From positions 79,281 through 143,280 of the forward strand of contig NZ_LN648873.1 in NCBI RefSeq assembly GCF_000826185.2: DNA of 64,000 nucleotides, read 5' to 3'. The notes beneath the pieces are model-generated. The model was not told the DNA's origin. It saw only the letters and a list, made by a program, of their open reading frames with translations, and did not search any database. Of the stretch, positions 53,907-62,834 are shown in pieces. The DNA comes from Microbacterium gorillae. GTDB taxonomy: Bacteria; Actinomycetota; Actinomycetes; Actinomycetales; Microbacteriaceae. Each line of letters opens with the position of its first letter. The stretch's first letter is position 1. The position numbers and the translations under genes were made by a program.

Positions 53907-54980
53907 ATGACGACGTACCTCCTGGCCGGCGGCGGAACCGCGGGGCACGTGAACCCGCTTCTCGCGGTGGGCGATGGCCTCCGGGCACGCGACGCGGAGT
54001 CCGACGTGCTGGTGGTCGGGACGAAGGAGGGGCTCGAAGCCCGCCTCGTCCCCGAACGGGGGTACGAGCTGCTGATCGTGGACAAGGTGCCGTTCCCGCG
54101 CCGACCGAACGCCGCCGCACTGGCGTTCCCGAAGCGCTTCCTGCGCGCGATCGCGCAGGTCCGCGCCCACATCCGTGAGCACGGTGTCGACGTCGTGGTC
54201 GGCTTCGGCGGGTATGCGTCCGCGCCCGCGTACATCGCAGCCAAGCGCGAGCACATCCCGTACGTCGTCCACGAGGCGAATGCTCGCCCAGGCCTGGCGA
54301 ACGTGCTCGGCGCGCGCGGTGCCGCGGGCGTCGGCGTGGCCTTCGCCGGCACACCCCTGCGTCGTGCGACCGTCGTCGGGATGCCGCTGCGCCGCGAGAT
54401 CGTGGACCTGGATCGGGCCGGTACCCGAGTCGAGGCCGCCGAGTACTTCGGCCTCGACCCGGCCAAGCCCACGCTGCTCGTCTTCGGGGGCTCGCTCGGG
54501 GCGCTGCGCCTGAACACCGCCTTCGGCGGGTCCTGGCAGGACGTGCTGGATGCCGGATGGCAGCTCGTGCACGCGACGGGCGAGAAGAACGAGCTGGTCG
54601 ATCCGGGCGTGCCGGGCTATGTCGTCGTTCCGTACCTGGACCGGATGGACCTGGCGTTCGCGGTCGCCGACTTCATCGTGTCGCGGTCCGGTTCCGGCAC
54701 CGTCAGCGAGATCAGCGCGCTCGGCATCCCCGCGGTGTACGTCCCGTATGCGGTCGGCAACGGCGAACAGCGGCTGAATGCCGCATCCGCGGTCGAGGCG
54801 GGGGCGGCGATCATCATCGACGACGGTGAGTTCACGCCGGATGCCGTCCGTCAGCGGGTGGTTCCGCTGCTGCGGGACGCCGACGCTCGGGAGCGGATGC
54901 GCGTCGCCGCAGAGCACGTCGGGACTCGCCACGGCACCGAGAACGTCATCGACCTCGTGGATCGCGCGCTCCGGCACTGA
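53907..54980 (+). CDS. murG: UDP-GlcNAc:lipid I N-acetylglucosaminyltransferase MurG
   Basis: A 357-residue GT28 enzyme completing lipid II on the cytoplasmic face. The N-terminal GGGTAGHVNPLLAVGDGL, VVVGFGGYASAPAYIAA and HEANARPGLANVLGAR, then FGGSLGALRLN and the donor-site loop SRSGSGTVSEISALGIPAVYVPYAVGNGEQRLNA are all present. The usual Q of HEQN is Ala (HEAN), a family-variable position. GAAGG precedes the ATG. Confidence 0.95.
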   Translation: MTTYLLAGGGTAGHVNPLLAVGDGLRARDAESDVLVVGTKEGLEARLVPERGYELLIVDKVPFPRRPNAAALAFPKRFLRAIAQVRAHIREHGVDVVVGFGGYASAPAYIAAKREHIPYVVHEANARPGLANVLGARGAAGVGVAFAGTPLRRATVVGMPLRREIVDLDRAGTRVEAAEYFGLDPAKPTLLVFGGSLGALRLNTAFGGSWQDVLDAGWQLVHATGEKNELVDPGVPGYVVVPYLDRMDLAFAVADFIVSRSGSGTVSEISALGIPAVYVPYAVGNGEQRLNAASAVEAGAAIIIDDGEFTPDAVRQRVVPLLRDADARERMRVAAEHVGTRHGTENVIDLVDRALRH

Positions 54981-54985
54981 GTTCC

Positions 54986-55014
54986 TTGGGTCGGCGTGGT
55001 GCGAGTGCTAACGT
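54986..55014 (+). promoter_or_regulatory. Candidate promoter of the alpha/beta hydrolase gene
   Basis: TTGGGT (54986-54991), a 17-base spacer and TAACGT (55009-55014) suggest an independent promoter just after murG. Confidence 0.5.
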
Positions 55015-55077
55015 CGGGCCGCGTGGCGGTGACGGAGCAGTCCGGACGCCGGTCGGCGAATGTCCGGGAGGTCCGAA

Positions 55078-55830
55078 ATGCACACGAGAACCGTACGACG
55101 ACTCGACGAGCCGGATGAAAGTGAGCTCACCGTCGGCGGAGTCCCCGGCGTCCTCTGGACGCCGACGTTCGCCTCACCGGCCACCCCCGTTCCCCTCATC
55201 CTGCTCGGACAACCGGGCGGTCTCGGGCTGGAGCGGATGCGTCCCAGGCTGGCGGCGCGGGCTCGGGCGCTGAGCGAGCAGGGATTCGCGGCGCTGGCCA
55301 TCGAACCTCCGGGCGCCGGCGAACGCGCGCCGATGCCGGAGGTGGACGCCGCGCGCGCGGACCTGCGCCGGGCGATCGACGCGGGGGAGAAGCCGGCTGA
55401 CGAGGTGGTCGACCGACTCATCCTGCCCCTGGTGGATCAGGCCGTTCCGGAGTGGCAGAACGCGCTCGATGAGATGCTGCTGCGGCCGGAGTTCACCGGT
55501 CGCGTCGGCTTCTCCGGCGGCGTGATCGCGATCGGGACGCGCCTGGCCGCGATCGACCCGCGCATCGCCGCCGCGAGCCTGTTCTCGGGCAGCTACGTGC
55601 CGCGAGCGACCCGGGACGAGGCGCGCCAGGTCACGATTCCGCTGCATGTCCTGCTGCAGTGGGACGACGAGGGCAACGATCGGCAGGCCGCGCTGGATCT
55701 CTTCGACGCCTTCGGCTCGGCGGAGAAGACGCTGTACGCCAGCATGGGCGGACACACCGGTGTGCCCTCGTCGGCGGGCGACGACGCCGTCCGGTTCTTC
55801 GTCCGCCACCTCGGTCCCTCCTCCGCCTGA
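55078..55830 (+). CDS. Alpha/beta hydrolase, dienelactone-hydrolase-like
   Basis: A 250-residue hydrolase: the N-terminal VPLILLGQPGGLGLERMRPRLAARARAL, nucleophile elbow GFSGG near residue 150, and His in MGGHTGVPS complete a Ser-Asp-His triad with an Asp in LQWDDEGND. Secretion signals are absent. GGAGG lies 6 nt before the ATG at 55078, which is preferred over the ATG at 55060. It sits between murG and murC, an unusual insertion in the dcw cluster with its own promoter; a role in wall synthesis is not implied. Confidence 0.82.
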   Translation: MHTRTVRRLDEPDESELTVGGVPGVLWTPTFASPATPVPLILLGQPGGLGLERMRPRLAARARALSEQGFAALAIEPPGAGERAPMPEVDAARADLRRAIDAGEKPADEVVDRLILPLVDQAVPEWQNALDEMLLRPEFTGRVGFSGGVIAIGTRLAAIDPRIAAASLFSGSYVPRATRDEARQVTIPLHVLLQWDDEGNDRQAALDLFDAFGSAEKTLYASMGGHTGVPSSAGDDAVRFFVRHLGPSSA

Positions 55831-56126
55831 CCCACCCCGCCTGAGTCGCTCCCGCCTGAGTCGCTCCCGCAGCCGACGGTTCCGCAGGATTCCTGCGGTT
55901 CCGCAGGAAGCGGCGACCTGTCGTCCGCGACTTTCCGGGGCCCGCCGTCCTGCCGAACTGTTTGACTTCCTGCGGATCCCGGGAGATCCTGCAGAACCCG
56001 GGGCCGGGGACGGACTGGGGCGGGACGGGGCGGGAGTCAGGCGTGGGGGGGTTGGCGGGCCAGGGTCAGGGCGTTGGGGGGGGGCAGGCGGGTGGCGGCA
56101 GGGCCGCCCCCACCTCCGCTGACAGG
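55831..56126. other. Intergenic repeats and G-quadruplex-capable run
   Basis: This gap has two copies of CGCCTGAGTCGCTCC (55849-55878), a palindrome CCGCAGGATTCCTGCGG and variants, and a strongly G-skewed stretch from about 55998. Four G runs at 56017-56034 (GGGG, GGG, GGGG, GGG with 1-2 base loops) fit a canonical G-quadruplex on the plus strand. No gene is visible. Confidence 0.6.
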
Positions 56127-56468
56127 TCACGGATCGCCAGGTCGCGATCCCGCACCCGGGTCCAGGCGGAGGGCGCGGATCGTCGCGGCGAAATCGGCGG
56201 CCGCCTGCTGGGCTCGGCGGGCGACGCCGTCGCCCTGCGGGAGGACGAACGTGCCGTTGCGGCCACGGGTTTCGATGATTCCGGACGCCTCGAGCTCCTT
56301 GTACGCCCGCGCCACGGTTCCGGGCGCAAGTCCCAGCTCCTCCGCGAGGCGGCGGACGGTGGGCAGCTTCTCACCGCCGGCGATCTCGCCGGAGGACACG
56401 GCGTCGATGAACTGACTGCGCAGCTGCTCGAACGGCGGAACGGCGGAGCGTGGGTCGATGACGATCAT
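56127..56468 (-). CDS. GntR-family regulator, YtrA subfamily
   Basis: A 113-residue regulator with a winged helix-turn-helix (LPTVRRLAEELGLAPGTVARAYKELEASGIIETRGRNGTFV) and only a short helical tail, as in the YtrA subfamily that usually controls ABC transporter genes. No transporter is adjacent, so its target is unclear; the small upstream ORF at 56465-56569 or the hydrolase are candidates. AGGAGG lies 7 nt before the ATG. Confidence 0.9.
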   Translation of the reverse strand: MIVIDPRSAVPPFEQLRSQFIDAVSSGEIAGGEKLPTVRRLAEELGLAPGTVARAYKELEASGIIETRGRNGTFVLPQGDGVARRAQQAAADFAATIRALRLDPGAGSRPGDP

Positions 56469-56569
56469 GACAGTGCCTCCTGCGCGCCGCCGGGAGTGTG
56501 ATCCGGACGGTTCAGGGTATCGCGCGGGCGATCGGCGCCCGTGGTGAACACGACCGCGTCCACGTTCAT
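56465..56569 (-). CDS. Possible small ORF upstream of gntR, 34 codons
   Basis: An ATG at 56569 opens MNVDAVVFTTGADRPRDTLNRP and stops in an ATGA overlap with the GntR gene, the arrangement used by real coupled genes in this window. The peptide has no recognised family, and it lies in the region between gntR and murC. It could be a leader peptide or chance; a remnant of a longer gene is also possible since the frame stays open upstream. Confidence 0.25.
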   Translation of the reverse strand: MNVDAVVFTTGADRPRDTLNRPDHTPGGAQEALS

Positions 56570-56634
56570 CGCCCCACCGAGCAGGTGTGCCGTTGAGGAG
56601 ATGCGCGGCCGGGCGAATCTAAACTGGGACGGTC

Positions 56635-58035
56635 ATGATTCGACCTGATCTCAGCCTCCCCATTCCCGACGACATCCGGGCCGCGCACTTCATCGGCATC
56701 GGTGGCTCCGGAATGAGTGGACTCGCGCGCATGTTCCTCGCCCGTGGCATTCGCGTGTCCGGTTCCGACCGGGCCGACAGTCCCGGGCTGCGCGCGCTGG
56801 CCGACGCCGGTGCCACCGTGTACGTGGGGCACGACGCGGCCAACCTCGCCGACGACGTCGACACCGTGGTGCACACCGGTGCGATCTGGCCGGAGAACCC
56901 CGAGTTCGTCCTCGCCAAGGAGCGCGGACTGCACGTCATCCACCGCTCGCAGGCGCTGCACTGGCTCATCGGCGCGCGCCGCCTGGTCTCGGTAGCAGGC
57001 GCGCACGGCAAGACCACCTCGACCGGCATGATCGTCACCGCTCTGCAGCGACTGGGGGAGGAGCCGACCTTCGTCAACGGCGGCGTGATCGCCGAACTCG
57101 GCGTGTCCAGCGGCGTCGGTTCGGACGAACTGTTCGTCATCGAGGCGGACGAGTCGGATGGCACGTTCCTGCTCTACGACACCTCGATCGCGCTCATCAC
57201 GAACGTCGACCCGGACCACCTGGACCACTACGGCTCGCGCGAAGCCTTCGACGCCGCGTTCGTCCGCTTCGCCGACGAGGCGCGCGAGGCCGTCGTCATC
57301 TCGGTCGATGATCCCGGCGCGCGGACGGTGCTGGCTGCGATCTCGCATCCGCACGTGCTGACCTTCGGGGAGGACCCGGCCGCGGACGTCCGTCTGTCCG
57401 ACGTGGTCACCGACGGCGACGTGGCCTTCACGCTGCACTACGACGGGCGCTCGGCGCAGGCGCACTTGAAGGTGCCCGGCCTGCACAATGCGATCAACGC
57501 CACCGGTGCCGTCGCCGTCCTGATCGCGCTCGGACAGGACTTCGAGGCGTCCGTACGCGCGGTTCAAGGTTTCGCCGGGACGGCGCGGCGCTTCGAGCTG
57601 CACGACACCGTTCGCGGTGTCAGCGTTTATGACGACTACGCGCACCACCCGACCGAAGTCGACGCCATCCTCGCAGCGGCGCGCACGGTCGTGGGTACCG
57701 GCCGCGTGATCGCGCTCCACCAGCCCCACACGTACAGTCGCACGCAGCTGATGGCGGGCGAGTTCGCGCAGGTGCTCGAGGACGGCGCTGACCACACCGT
57801 CGTCCTGGACGTGTACGGCGCTCGAGAGGATCCCGTGCCCGGTGTCACCGGTGAACTGGTCAGCGGCCGTTTCCATGACCCGTCGCACGTGCATTTCGAA
57901 GCCGACTGGCAGAAGGCGGCGGACTACGTCGCCTCCGTCGCGCGCGCCGGCGATTTCATCGTCACGCTCGGCTGCGGCAACGTGAACCTCATCATCCCGC
58001 AGGTGCTGGACGCCCTCGCGGAGGACGCGGACTGA
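56635..58035 (+). CDS. murC: UDP-N-acetylmuramate--L-alanine ligase MurC
   Basis: A 466-residue Mur ligase adding L-alanine to UDP-MurNAc. Motifs are [21 protein letters not shown], the P-loop [52 protein letters not shown] and [14 protein letters not shown]. Length is normal. TAAACT lies 9 nt before the ATG and no ribosome binding site is clear. The next gene, ftsQ, begins 3 bases after its stop. Confidence 0.95.
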   Translation: MIRPDLSLPIPDDIRAAHFIGIGGSGMSGLARMFLARGIRVSGSDRADSPGLRALADAGATVYVGHDAANLADDVDTVVHTGAIWPENPEFVLAKERGLHVIHRSQALHWLIGARRLVSVAGAHGKTTSTGMIVTALQRLGEEPTFVNGGVIAELGVSSGVGSDELFVIEADESDGTFLLYDTSIALITNVDPDHLDHYGSREAFDAAFVRFADEAREAVVISVDDPGARTVLAAISHPHVLTFGEDPAADVRLSDVVTDGDVAFTLHYDGRSAQAHLKVPGLHNAINATGAVAVLIALGQDFEASVRAVQGFAGTARRFELHDTVRGVSVYDDYAHHPTEVDAILAAARTVVGTGRVIALHQPHTYSRTQLMAGEFAQVLEDGADHTVVLDVYGAREDPVPGVTGELVSGRFHDPSHVHFEADWQKAADYVASVARAGDFIVTLGCGNVNLIIPQVLDALAEDAD

Positions 58036-58804
58036 GGCATGCGCCGCCCCGATCCGCTGCCGACCCCGCCCGAGCGCGCGTCGGACGAGACGCCGCAACC
58101 GCCGGTCGCGCCCCGGCGTGCGGCGAAGCGTGAGCCACGGGTGCCCGTGACCAGTCCCGACGAGGTGGACACAGCGGTCGACGTGCAGACCCTGGACGGG
58201 TGGGCGGAGTCCGTCGATCCGAACGCCACGGCGCCGATTCGTCCGCTGCATGTCGAGCCGGAGACCGTTACGGACGTCGCTGAGGAAGACACGGCGGACG
58301 AAGCCGACACCGCGGACGCGGCGCCCACGGGATTGCGCGACGTCTGGCGCGCTTCACGGGCGCGGCGGCGCACGCTGCGCCGCGAGGTCCGCCGCTTCAC
58401 CGTGCGGTCGCGGCGGCGTCGGATGATCTGGCTCGTATCGCTCGCGGCCGTCGTCCTGGTCGTCGCGGGGTCGTTCGCGGTCGCCTACAGTCCGCTGTTC
58501 GCGGTGCGGACCATCGTCGTCACCGGGACGAAGACCCTCCCGGCCCAGACCGTGGAGAAGGCGCTCCATGCCCAGGTGGGCACACCGCTGGCCGCGGTGG
58601 ACGCGAGCGCGATCAAGGCTGAGCTGGTGAAGTTCCCCCTGGTCGAGACCTACTCCGTGGAGGCCCGGCCGCCGCACGAGCTGGTGGTGCGCATCGTCGA
58701 GCGGACACCGATCGGCGTGATCGATTCGGCGGCGGGCTACACGCTGGTCGATGCCGCCGGCGTCGCGCTGAGCACCACGCCGGAGCAACCCGCGGGTGAG
58801 CCGC

Positions 58805-58929
58805 TGATCTCCGCCGGCGAGGCGGGGTCGAAGGCGTTCACGGCCGTCGGGCTGGTGATCCGGTCGCTGCCGGCGGACATCCGCGCGAATCTCGCCACGG
58901 GGACCGCGACCACCGCCGATGACGTCACG
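58805..58929. repeat. 125-bp direct repeat in ftsQ, copy 1
   Basis: Matches 58975-59099 with one difference (G at 58901 against T at 59071). The T keeps a Val codon (LATVTATT) and is probably the true base. Confidence 0.9.
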
Positions 58930-58974
58930 GCCGGCTCTTATACACATCTGGAGCCGGCGGCGGACAAGGGGGGG
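58930..58974. other. Probable Nextera/Tn5 adapter remnant, assembly artefact
   Basis: The 45-base insert contains CTCTTATACACATCT, 15 consecutive bases of the Tn5 mosaic end, followed by a corrupted-looking GC-rich tail and a terminal run of seven G, as in two-colour Illumina read-through. It is not native coding DNA. Confidence 0.88.
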
Positions 58975-59099
58975 TGATCTCCGCCGGCGAGGCGGGGTCG
59001 AAGGCGTTCACGGCCGTCGGGCTGGTGATCCGGTCGCTGCCGGCGGACATCCGCGCGAATCTCGCCACGGTGACCGCGACCACCGCCGATGACGTCACG
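58975..59099. repeat. 125-bp direct repeat in ftsQ, copy 2
   Basis: Second copy of 58805-58929. Frame from here continues into the authentic C-terminal end of FtsQ. Confidence 0.9.
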
Positions 59100-59383
59100 C
59101 TGACGCTCGCCGACAGCGGCGTGACGATCGTCTGGGGGAGCGCGGAGCAGTCCGTCCTCAAAGCCGAAGTCCTCGCGGTGTCGATGAAGGCGCGGCCGCC
59201 GGGTGTGGTCACGCACTACGACGTCTCCTCGCCGACCGCCGTCGTGATGCACTGAGCCCGCAGACACGCCCGAGTGTCGCGAATCCGCGCGCGTTCTCGC
59301 CGACACGCGGCGCGCCCTTCAGCGTGTTCCGCTCTGGTCCGCATACCGTCAATCGAGAGAAATGTATGCCGGGAAATACTTTA

Positions 59384-59400
59384 ACCCTATACCTGAGGGT
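59384..59400 (+). promoter_or_regulatory. Palindrome near the ftsZ promoter, possible FtsR site
   Basis: ACCCTATACCTGAGGGT has 5-bp arms (ACCCT/AGGGT) and lies inside an AT-rich stretch 39-55 bases before the ftsZ ATG; AACC and GGTT half sites flank it. FtsR-type MerR proteins act at ftsZ in relatives, and ftsR is in this window, so this is a reasonable candidate operator. Confidence 0.4.
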
Positions 59401-59438
59401 GAAGGTTGAACGGTAGGGCACACGACACGGAGGCCGGC

Positions 59439-60608
59439 ATGAGCCAGAACCAGAACTACCTCGCCGTGATCAAGGTCGTCGGCGTCGGCGGCGGTGGCGT
59501 CAACGCCGTCAACCGGATGATCGACATCGGCCTGCGCGGTGTGGAGTTCATCGCGGTCAACACGGACGCGCAGGCGCTGCTGATGAGCGACGCCGACGTC
59601 AAGCTTGACGTCGGACGCGAGCTGACGCGCGGCCTCGGGGCGGGTGCCGATCCCGAAGTCGGCCGTCGCGCCGCGGAGGACCACGCGGAGGAGATCGAGG
59701 AGGCCCTGCGCGGTGCCGACATGGTCTTCGTCACCGCCGGTGAGGGTGGTGGCACCGGAACCGGTGGCGCTCCCGTCGTCGCCAAGATCGCCAAGTCCAT
59801 CGGTGCGCTGACCGTCGGTGTCGTCACCAAGCCGTTCTCCTTCGAGGGCCGCCGCCGTCAGCAGCAGGCCGAGCAGGGTGTCGCACGCCTGAAGGAAGAG
59901 GTCGACACCCTCATCGTGGTGCCGAACGACCGCCTCCTGGAGATCAGCGACCGCGGCATCTCGATGATCGAGGCCTTCGCCACCGCTGACCAGGCTCTCC
60001 TCGCCGGTGTGCAGGGCATCACCGATCTGATCACGACCCCGGGTCTGATCAACGTCGACTTCGCCGACGTGAAGAGCGTCATGCAGGGCGCCGGCTCCGC
60101 CCTCATGGGCATCGGCTCCGCGCGAGGAGCGGACCGGGCCATCAAGGCCGCAGAGCTCGCCGTCGAATCGCCCCTGCTGGAGGCGTCCATCGAGGGCGCG
60201 CACGGCGTTCTGCTGTCGATCCAGGGTGGTTCGAACCTCGGCATCTTCGAGATCAACGACGCAGCGCAGCTGGTCAAGGAAGCGGCGCACCCGGAAGCGA
60301 ACATCATCTTCGGGACGGTCATCGACGACACTCTCGGCGACGAGGTCCGCGTCACGGTGATCGCGGCGGGCTTCGACGCGGGCGAGCCCACGCCGCGCCT
60401 CGAGCTTCCGTCGGTCAGTCGTCCCGCGGCGGACAAGGCCGTACCGGAGAAGAAGGACGACGCCGGAGAGTCGGAGAAGAAGGACGACAAGCCCGCCGTC
60501 TCCGAGCCCGCTCGCACGCCGGTTCCCGCGAACGTGCTGCCCGAGCCGGGCGGCTACGACACCGCTTTCGATGACAACGACATCGACATCCCCGATTTCC
60601 TGAAGTGA
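59439..60608 (+). CDS. ftsZ: Cell division GTPase FtsZ
   Basis: A 389-residue tubulin homologue that forms the Z ring. The GTPase domain begins [22 protein letters not shown], with the tubulin signature [10 protein letters not shown] and the T7 catalytic loop [14 protein letters not shown] low-complexity linker with KKDD repeats leads to the C-terminal peptide DIDIPDFLK that binds partners such as SepF. GGAGG lies 5 nt before the ATG at 59439; an in-frame codon at 59406 lacks this. Confidence 0.97.
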   Translation: MSQNQNYLAVIKVVGVGGGGVNAVNRMIDIGLRGVEFIAVNTDAQALLMSDADVKLDVGRELTRGLGAGADPEVGRRAAEDHAEEIEEALRGADMVFVTAGEGGGTGTGGAPVVAKIAKSIGALTVGVVTKPFSFEGRRRQQQAEQGVARLKEEVDTLIVVPNDRLLEISDRGISMIEAFATADQALLAGVQGITDLITTPGLINVDFADVKSVMQGAGSALMGIGSARGADRAIKAAELAVESPLLEASIEGAHGVLLSIQGGSNLGIFEINDAAQLVKEAAHPEANIIFGTVIDDTLGDEVRVTVIAAGFDAGEPTPRLELPSVSRPAADKAVPEKKDDAGESEKKDDKPAVSEPARTPVPANVLPEPGGYDTAFDDNDIDIPDFLK

Positions 60609-61291
60609 ACGACGACCTGCGGACCCGGCTCGCGGAGGTCGATGCGCGCATCGCCTCCGCGGCTCGGGCTGCCGGTCGCACGCCCGAGGAGATCACCCGG
60701 ATCGTGGTGACGAAGTTCCATCCGGCATCGCTGGTGCGCGAGCTCCACGACCTCGGCGTGCGCGACGTGGGGGAGAACCGCCAACAGGAGCTCACCGCGA
60801 AGCGCGCGGAGCTCGGCGATCTGGACGGACTGCGCTGGCACTTCATCGGCCAGGCGCAGACGAACAAGGCGCGTGCCGTCCGCGCCGGCGCCGACGTGGT
60901 GCACTCCGTGGATCGCGCTCGGCTCGCCGACGCGCTGCACGCCGTGGCCGAGCCCGGTGATGTCCGGGATGTGCTGGTGCAGGTCAATCTCACCGACGAC
61001 CCCGGACGCGGCGGTGTCGCCCCGTCGGATCTCACCGCCCTGGCCGAGCACGTGCTCGGCCTGGATTCCCTGCGGCTGCGCGGCCTGATGGCGGTCGCGC
61101 CGCTGGACGAGGAGCCCGCTCGGGCGTTCGAGCGCCTCGCCGGCCTGGCGGCATCTCTGCGCGCCGTCGCTCCGGACGCGGACTGGGTGTCCGCGGGGAT
61201 GAGTCACGATTTCGCGGAAGCGATCGCGCACGGCGCGACACACCTCCGCATCGGTTCCGCAATCACGGGACCGCGCCCTGACCGGCGCTAA
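60605..61291 (+). CDS. PLP homeostasis protein YggS family
   Basis: A 228-residue pyridoxal-phosphate-binding protein of the YggS/PROSC group, which buffers PLP levels. The PLP Lys is in VTKFHP (Lys37), followed by [24 protein letters not shown] and [25 protein letters not shown], the phosphate-binding end. The GTG start overlaps the ftsZ stop, the conserved actinobacterial order ftsZ-yggS-sepF-yggT. Confidence 0.93.
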   Translation: MNDDLRTRLAEVDARIASAARAAGRTPEEITRIVVTKFHPASLVRELHDLGVRDVGENRQQELTAKRAELGDLDGLRWHFIGQAQTNKARAVRAGADVVHSVDRARLADALHAVAEPGDVRDVLVQVNLTDDPGRGGVAPSDLTALAEHVLGLDSLRLRGLMAVAPLDEEPARAFERLAGLAASLRAVAPDADWVSAGMSHDFAEAIAHGATHLRIGSAITGPRPDRR

Positions 61292-61326
61292 CCTGCAAGA
61301 AGACGAGCACACACACGGAGGACGCA

Positions 61327-61806
61327 ATGTCGAACCCGCTCAAGAAGACCATGGTCTACCTCGGCCTCGCTGACGAGGAAGAGGTCTACGACGAGCCCGC
61401 GGCCGAGCAGGCTCCCGCGCGTTCGCGTCACCGCGACGAGGTCGTGGAGGAGGCGAAGGCTCCCGTGACCCCGCTGCGCCGCCCGACCGTCGTCCGCCAG
61501 CCGGTGGCCGCTGCGGGTTCGGTCAGCGAGATCCTCACCGTGCACCCGAAGCAGTACCGCGACGTGCAGATCATCGCGGAGAGCTTCCGTGACGGTGTTC
61601 CGGTGATCATGAACCTCTCGCAGATGGCCGACGCCGAGGCTCGTCGCCTCATCGACTTCGCCAGCGGCCTCTCCAGTGGCCTGTTCGGGCGGATCGAGCG
61701 CGTCACCAGCAAGGTGTTCCTGCTCTCGCCGGCGAACATCTCGGTCTCGGGGGACGGTGGCCTTCAGCACGCCGACTCCGAGGCTGTGCCCTTCGCGCAG
61801 TCCTGA
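61327..61806 (+). CDS. sepF: Cell division protein SepF
   Basis: A 159-residue protein that tethers FtsZ to the membrane. The N terminus [19 protein letters not shown] is the amphipathic membrane anchor region, followed by an acidic linker and the SepF core ([67 protein letters not shown]). GGAGGAC lies before the ATG. Essential divisome component in actinobacteria that lack FtsA and ZipA. Confidence 0.95.
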   Translation: MSNPLKKTMVYLGLADEEEVYDEPAAEQAPARSRHRDEVVEEAKAPVTPLRRPTVVRQPVAAAGSVSEILTVHPKQYRDVQIIAESFRDGVPVIMNLSQMADAEARRLIDFASGLSSGLFGRIERVTSKVFLLSPANISVSGDGGLQHADSEAVPFAQS

Positions 61807-61809
61807 TTC

Positions 61810-62112
61810 GTGTCCGACGTCGTCGGGATCATCGCTCGGATCCTGCTCTTCGCCGAATACCTCTATCTGATCGCGCTCTTCGCCCGGATGATTCTGGACC
61901 TCGTTCCGGCGATCAATCGGGAGTGGCGCCCCCGTGGGTTCGCTCTCGTGCTCGCGGAATTCGTCTACACGATCACGGACCCGCCGGTGAAGTTCTTCCG
62001 GCGCGTGATTCCCCCCTTGCGCCTCGGGCCGATCGCCCTGGACCTGGGATTCTCGCTCACGTTCTTGATCATGCTGGTGCTGATCTCATTCACCGGCATC
62101 TTCGCGCGGTGA
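61810..62112 (+). CDS. YggT family membrane protein
   Basis: A 100-residue protein with two membrane helices (about 5-26 and 72-98) and the conserved RMILDLV and ITDPPVKFFRRVIPPLRLGPIALDLGF segments of the YggT/CcmB-like family. Encoded between sepF and divIVA, as usual in actinobacteria; possible role in membrane or division organisation. The GTG start is 3 bases after the sepF stop. Confidence 0.9.
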   Translation: MSDVVGIIARILLFAEYLYLIALFARMILDLVPAINREWRPRGFALVLAEFVYTITDPPVKFFRRVIPPLRLGPIALDLGFSLTFLIMLVLISFTGIFAR

Positions 62113-62130
62113 TGATCGTCGGGCTATGCT
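62101..62130 (+). promoter_or_regulatory. Candidate promoter of divIVA
   Basis: TTCGCG (62101-62106), an 18-base spacer and TATGCT (62125-62130) could serve divIVA with a leader of about 60-70 nt. Confidence 0.4.
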
Positions 62131-62199
62131 GAGTGTTCGGAGCGAGCGTCCGACGGCCCTGCCGAGACCTTGACCTGATCGAAGTACAAAGGAGCCATC

Positions 62200-62829
62200 A
62201 TGGCATTGACCCCGGATGACGTCGTCACCAAGCAGTTCCAGCATGTCCGGTTCAAAGAGGGTTTCGACCCGGACGAGGTTGACGACTTCCTCGACGAGAT
62301 CGTCGTCGAGTGGCGCAAGACCATCGAGGAGAACACCGAGCTCAAGGCGAAGCTCGCCGCGTACGAGTCCGGTGAGAAGCCGGCCGAAGCCGCGGCTCCC
62401 GCCGCCGAGCCGGAAGCCGCCAAGCCCGAGCCCGAGGCTGCCAAGCCTGAGCCCGAAGCGGCTCCGCTGGCCGCTCCGGTCGCCGCCGGTGAACCCCAGG
62501 GTGCTGCCGCGTCCGCGGGCATCATCGAGCTGGCTCAGCGCCTGCACGACGAGCACGTCGCCGAGGGCAAGACCCAGCGCGACCGTCTCATCGCCGACGC
62601 TGAGAAGCAGGCGAAGAAGATCGTCGACGACGCGGAGGAGAAGAGCCGCGTCGAGACCAAGCGTCTCGATGACGAGCGCCAGGTCCTCGAGGGCCGGATC
62701 ACCGAGCTGCGCGGATTCGAGCGGGACTACCGCGCCAACCTGCGCAAGTACATCGAGGGTCAGCTGAAGGACCTCGACCAGTCAGGCACCGCGTCGGGCA
62801 ACACGCCCGTCTCGGCCATCGGTCTCTGA
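62200..62829 (+). CDS. divIVA: DivIVA (Wag31-type) polar growth protein
   Basis: A 209-residue coiled-coil protein that marks poles and directs wall synthesis in actinobacteria. The N-terminal membrane-binding domain is MALTPDDVVTKQFQHVRFKEGFDPDEVDDFLDEIVVEW. An Ala/Pro/Glu linker with an AAKPEPE repeat (residues about 68-90) leads to the long C-terminal coiled coil. AAAGGAG precedes the ATG. Wag31 is phosphorylated by Ser/Thr kinases in mycobacteria; whether PknL here does so is unknown. Confidence 0.94.
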   Translation: MALTPDDVVTKQFQHVRFKEGFDPDEVDDFLDEIVVEWRKTIEENTELKAKLAAYESGEKPAEAAAPAAEPEAAKPEPEAAKPEPEAAPLAAPVAAGEPQGAAASAGIIELAQRLHDEHVAEGKTQRDRLIADAEKQAKKIVDDAEEKSRVETKRLDDERQVLEGRITELRGFERDYRANLRKYIEGQLKDLDQSGTASGNTPVSAIGL

Positions 62830-62834
62830 GACCG

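Larger units (their letters stand above)
58039..59255 (+). pseudogene. ftsQ: ftsQ interrupted by a duplicated segment with adapter sequence
   Basis: FtsQ is the bitopic division protein that recruits FtsW/I. The frame from 58039 gives a basic Pro-rich N terminus, one membrane helix (near 130-150) and a POTRA-like domain (SPLFAVRTIVVTGTKTLPAQTVEKAL), then fails at 58930. A 125-bp block (58805-58929) recurs at 58975-59099, differing at one base. Removing 170 bases rejoins the frame into a normal FtsQ of 348 residues ending at 59255. The insert carries a Tn5 mosaic-end core, so the disruption is almost surely an assembly or adapter artefact and the real gene is intact. Confidence 0.85.

Noticed and set aside
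58930..58974. A natural Tn5 or IS50 end inserted in ftsQ
   Set aside because: Only the adapter-length mosaic end core is present, with no transposase, no 9-bp target duplication and a poly-G tail; library adapter read-through explains it better.
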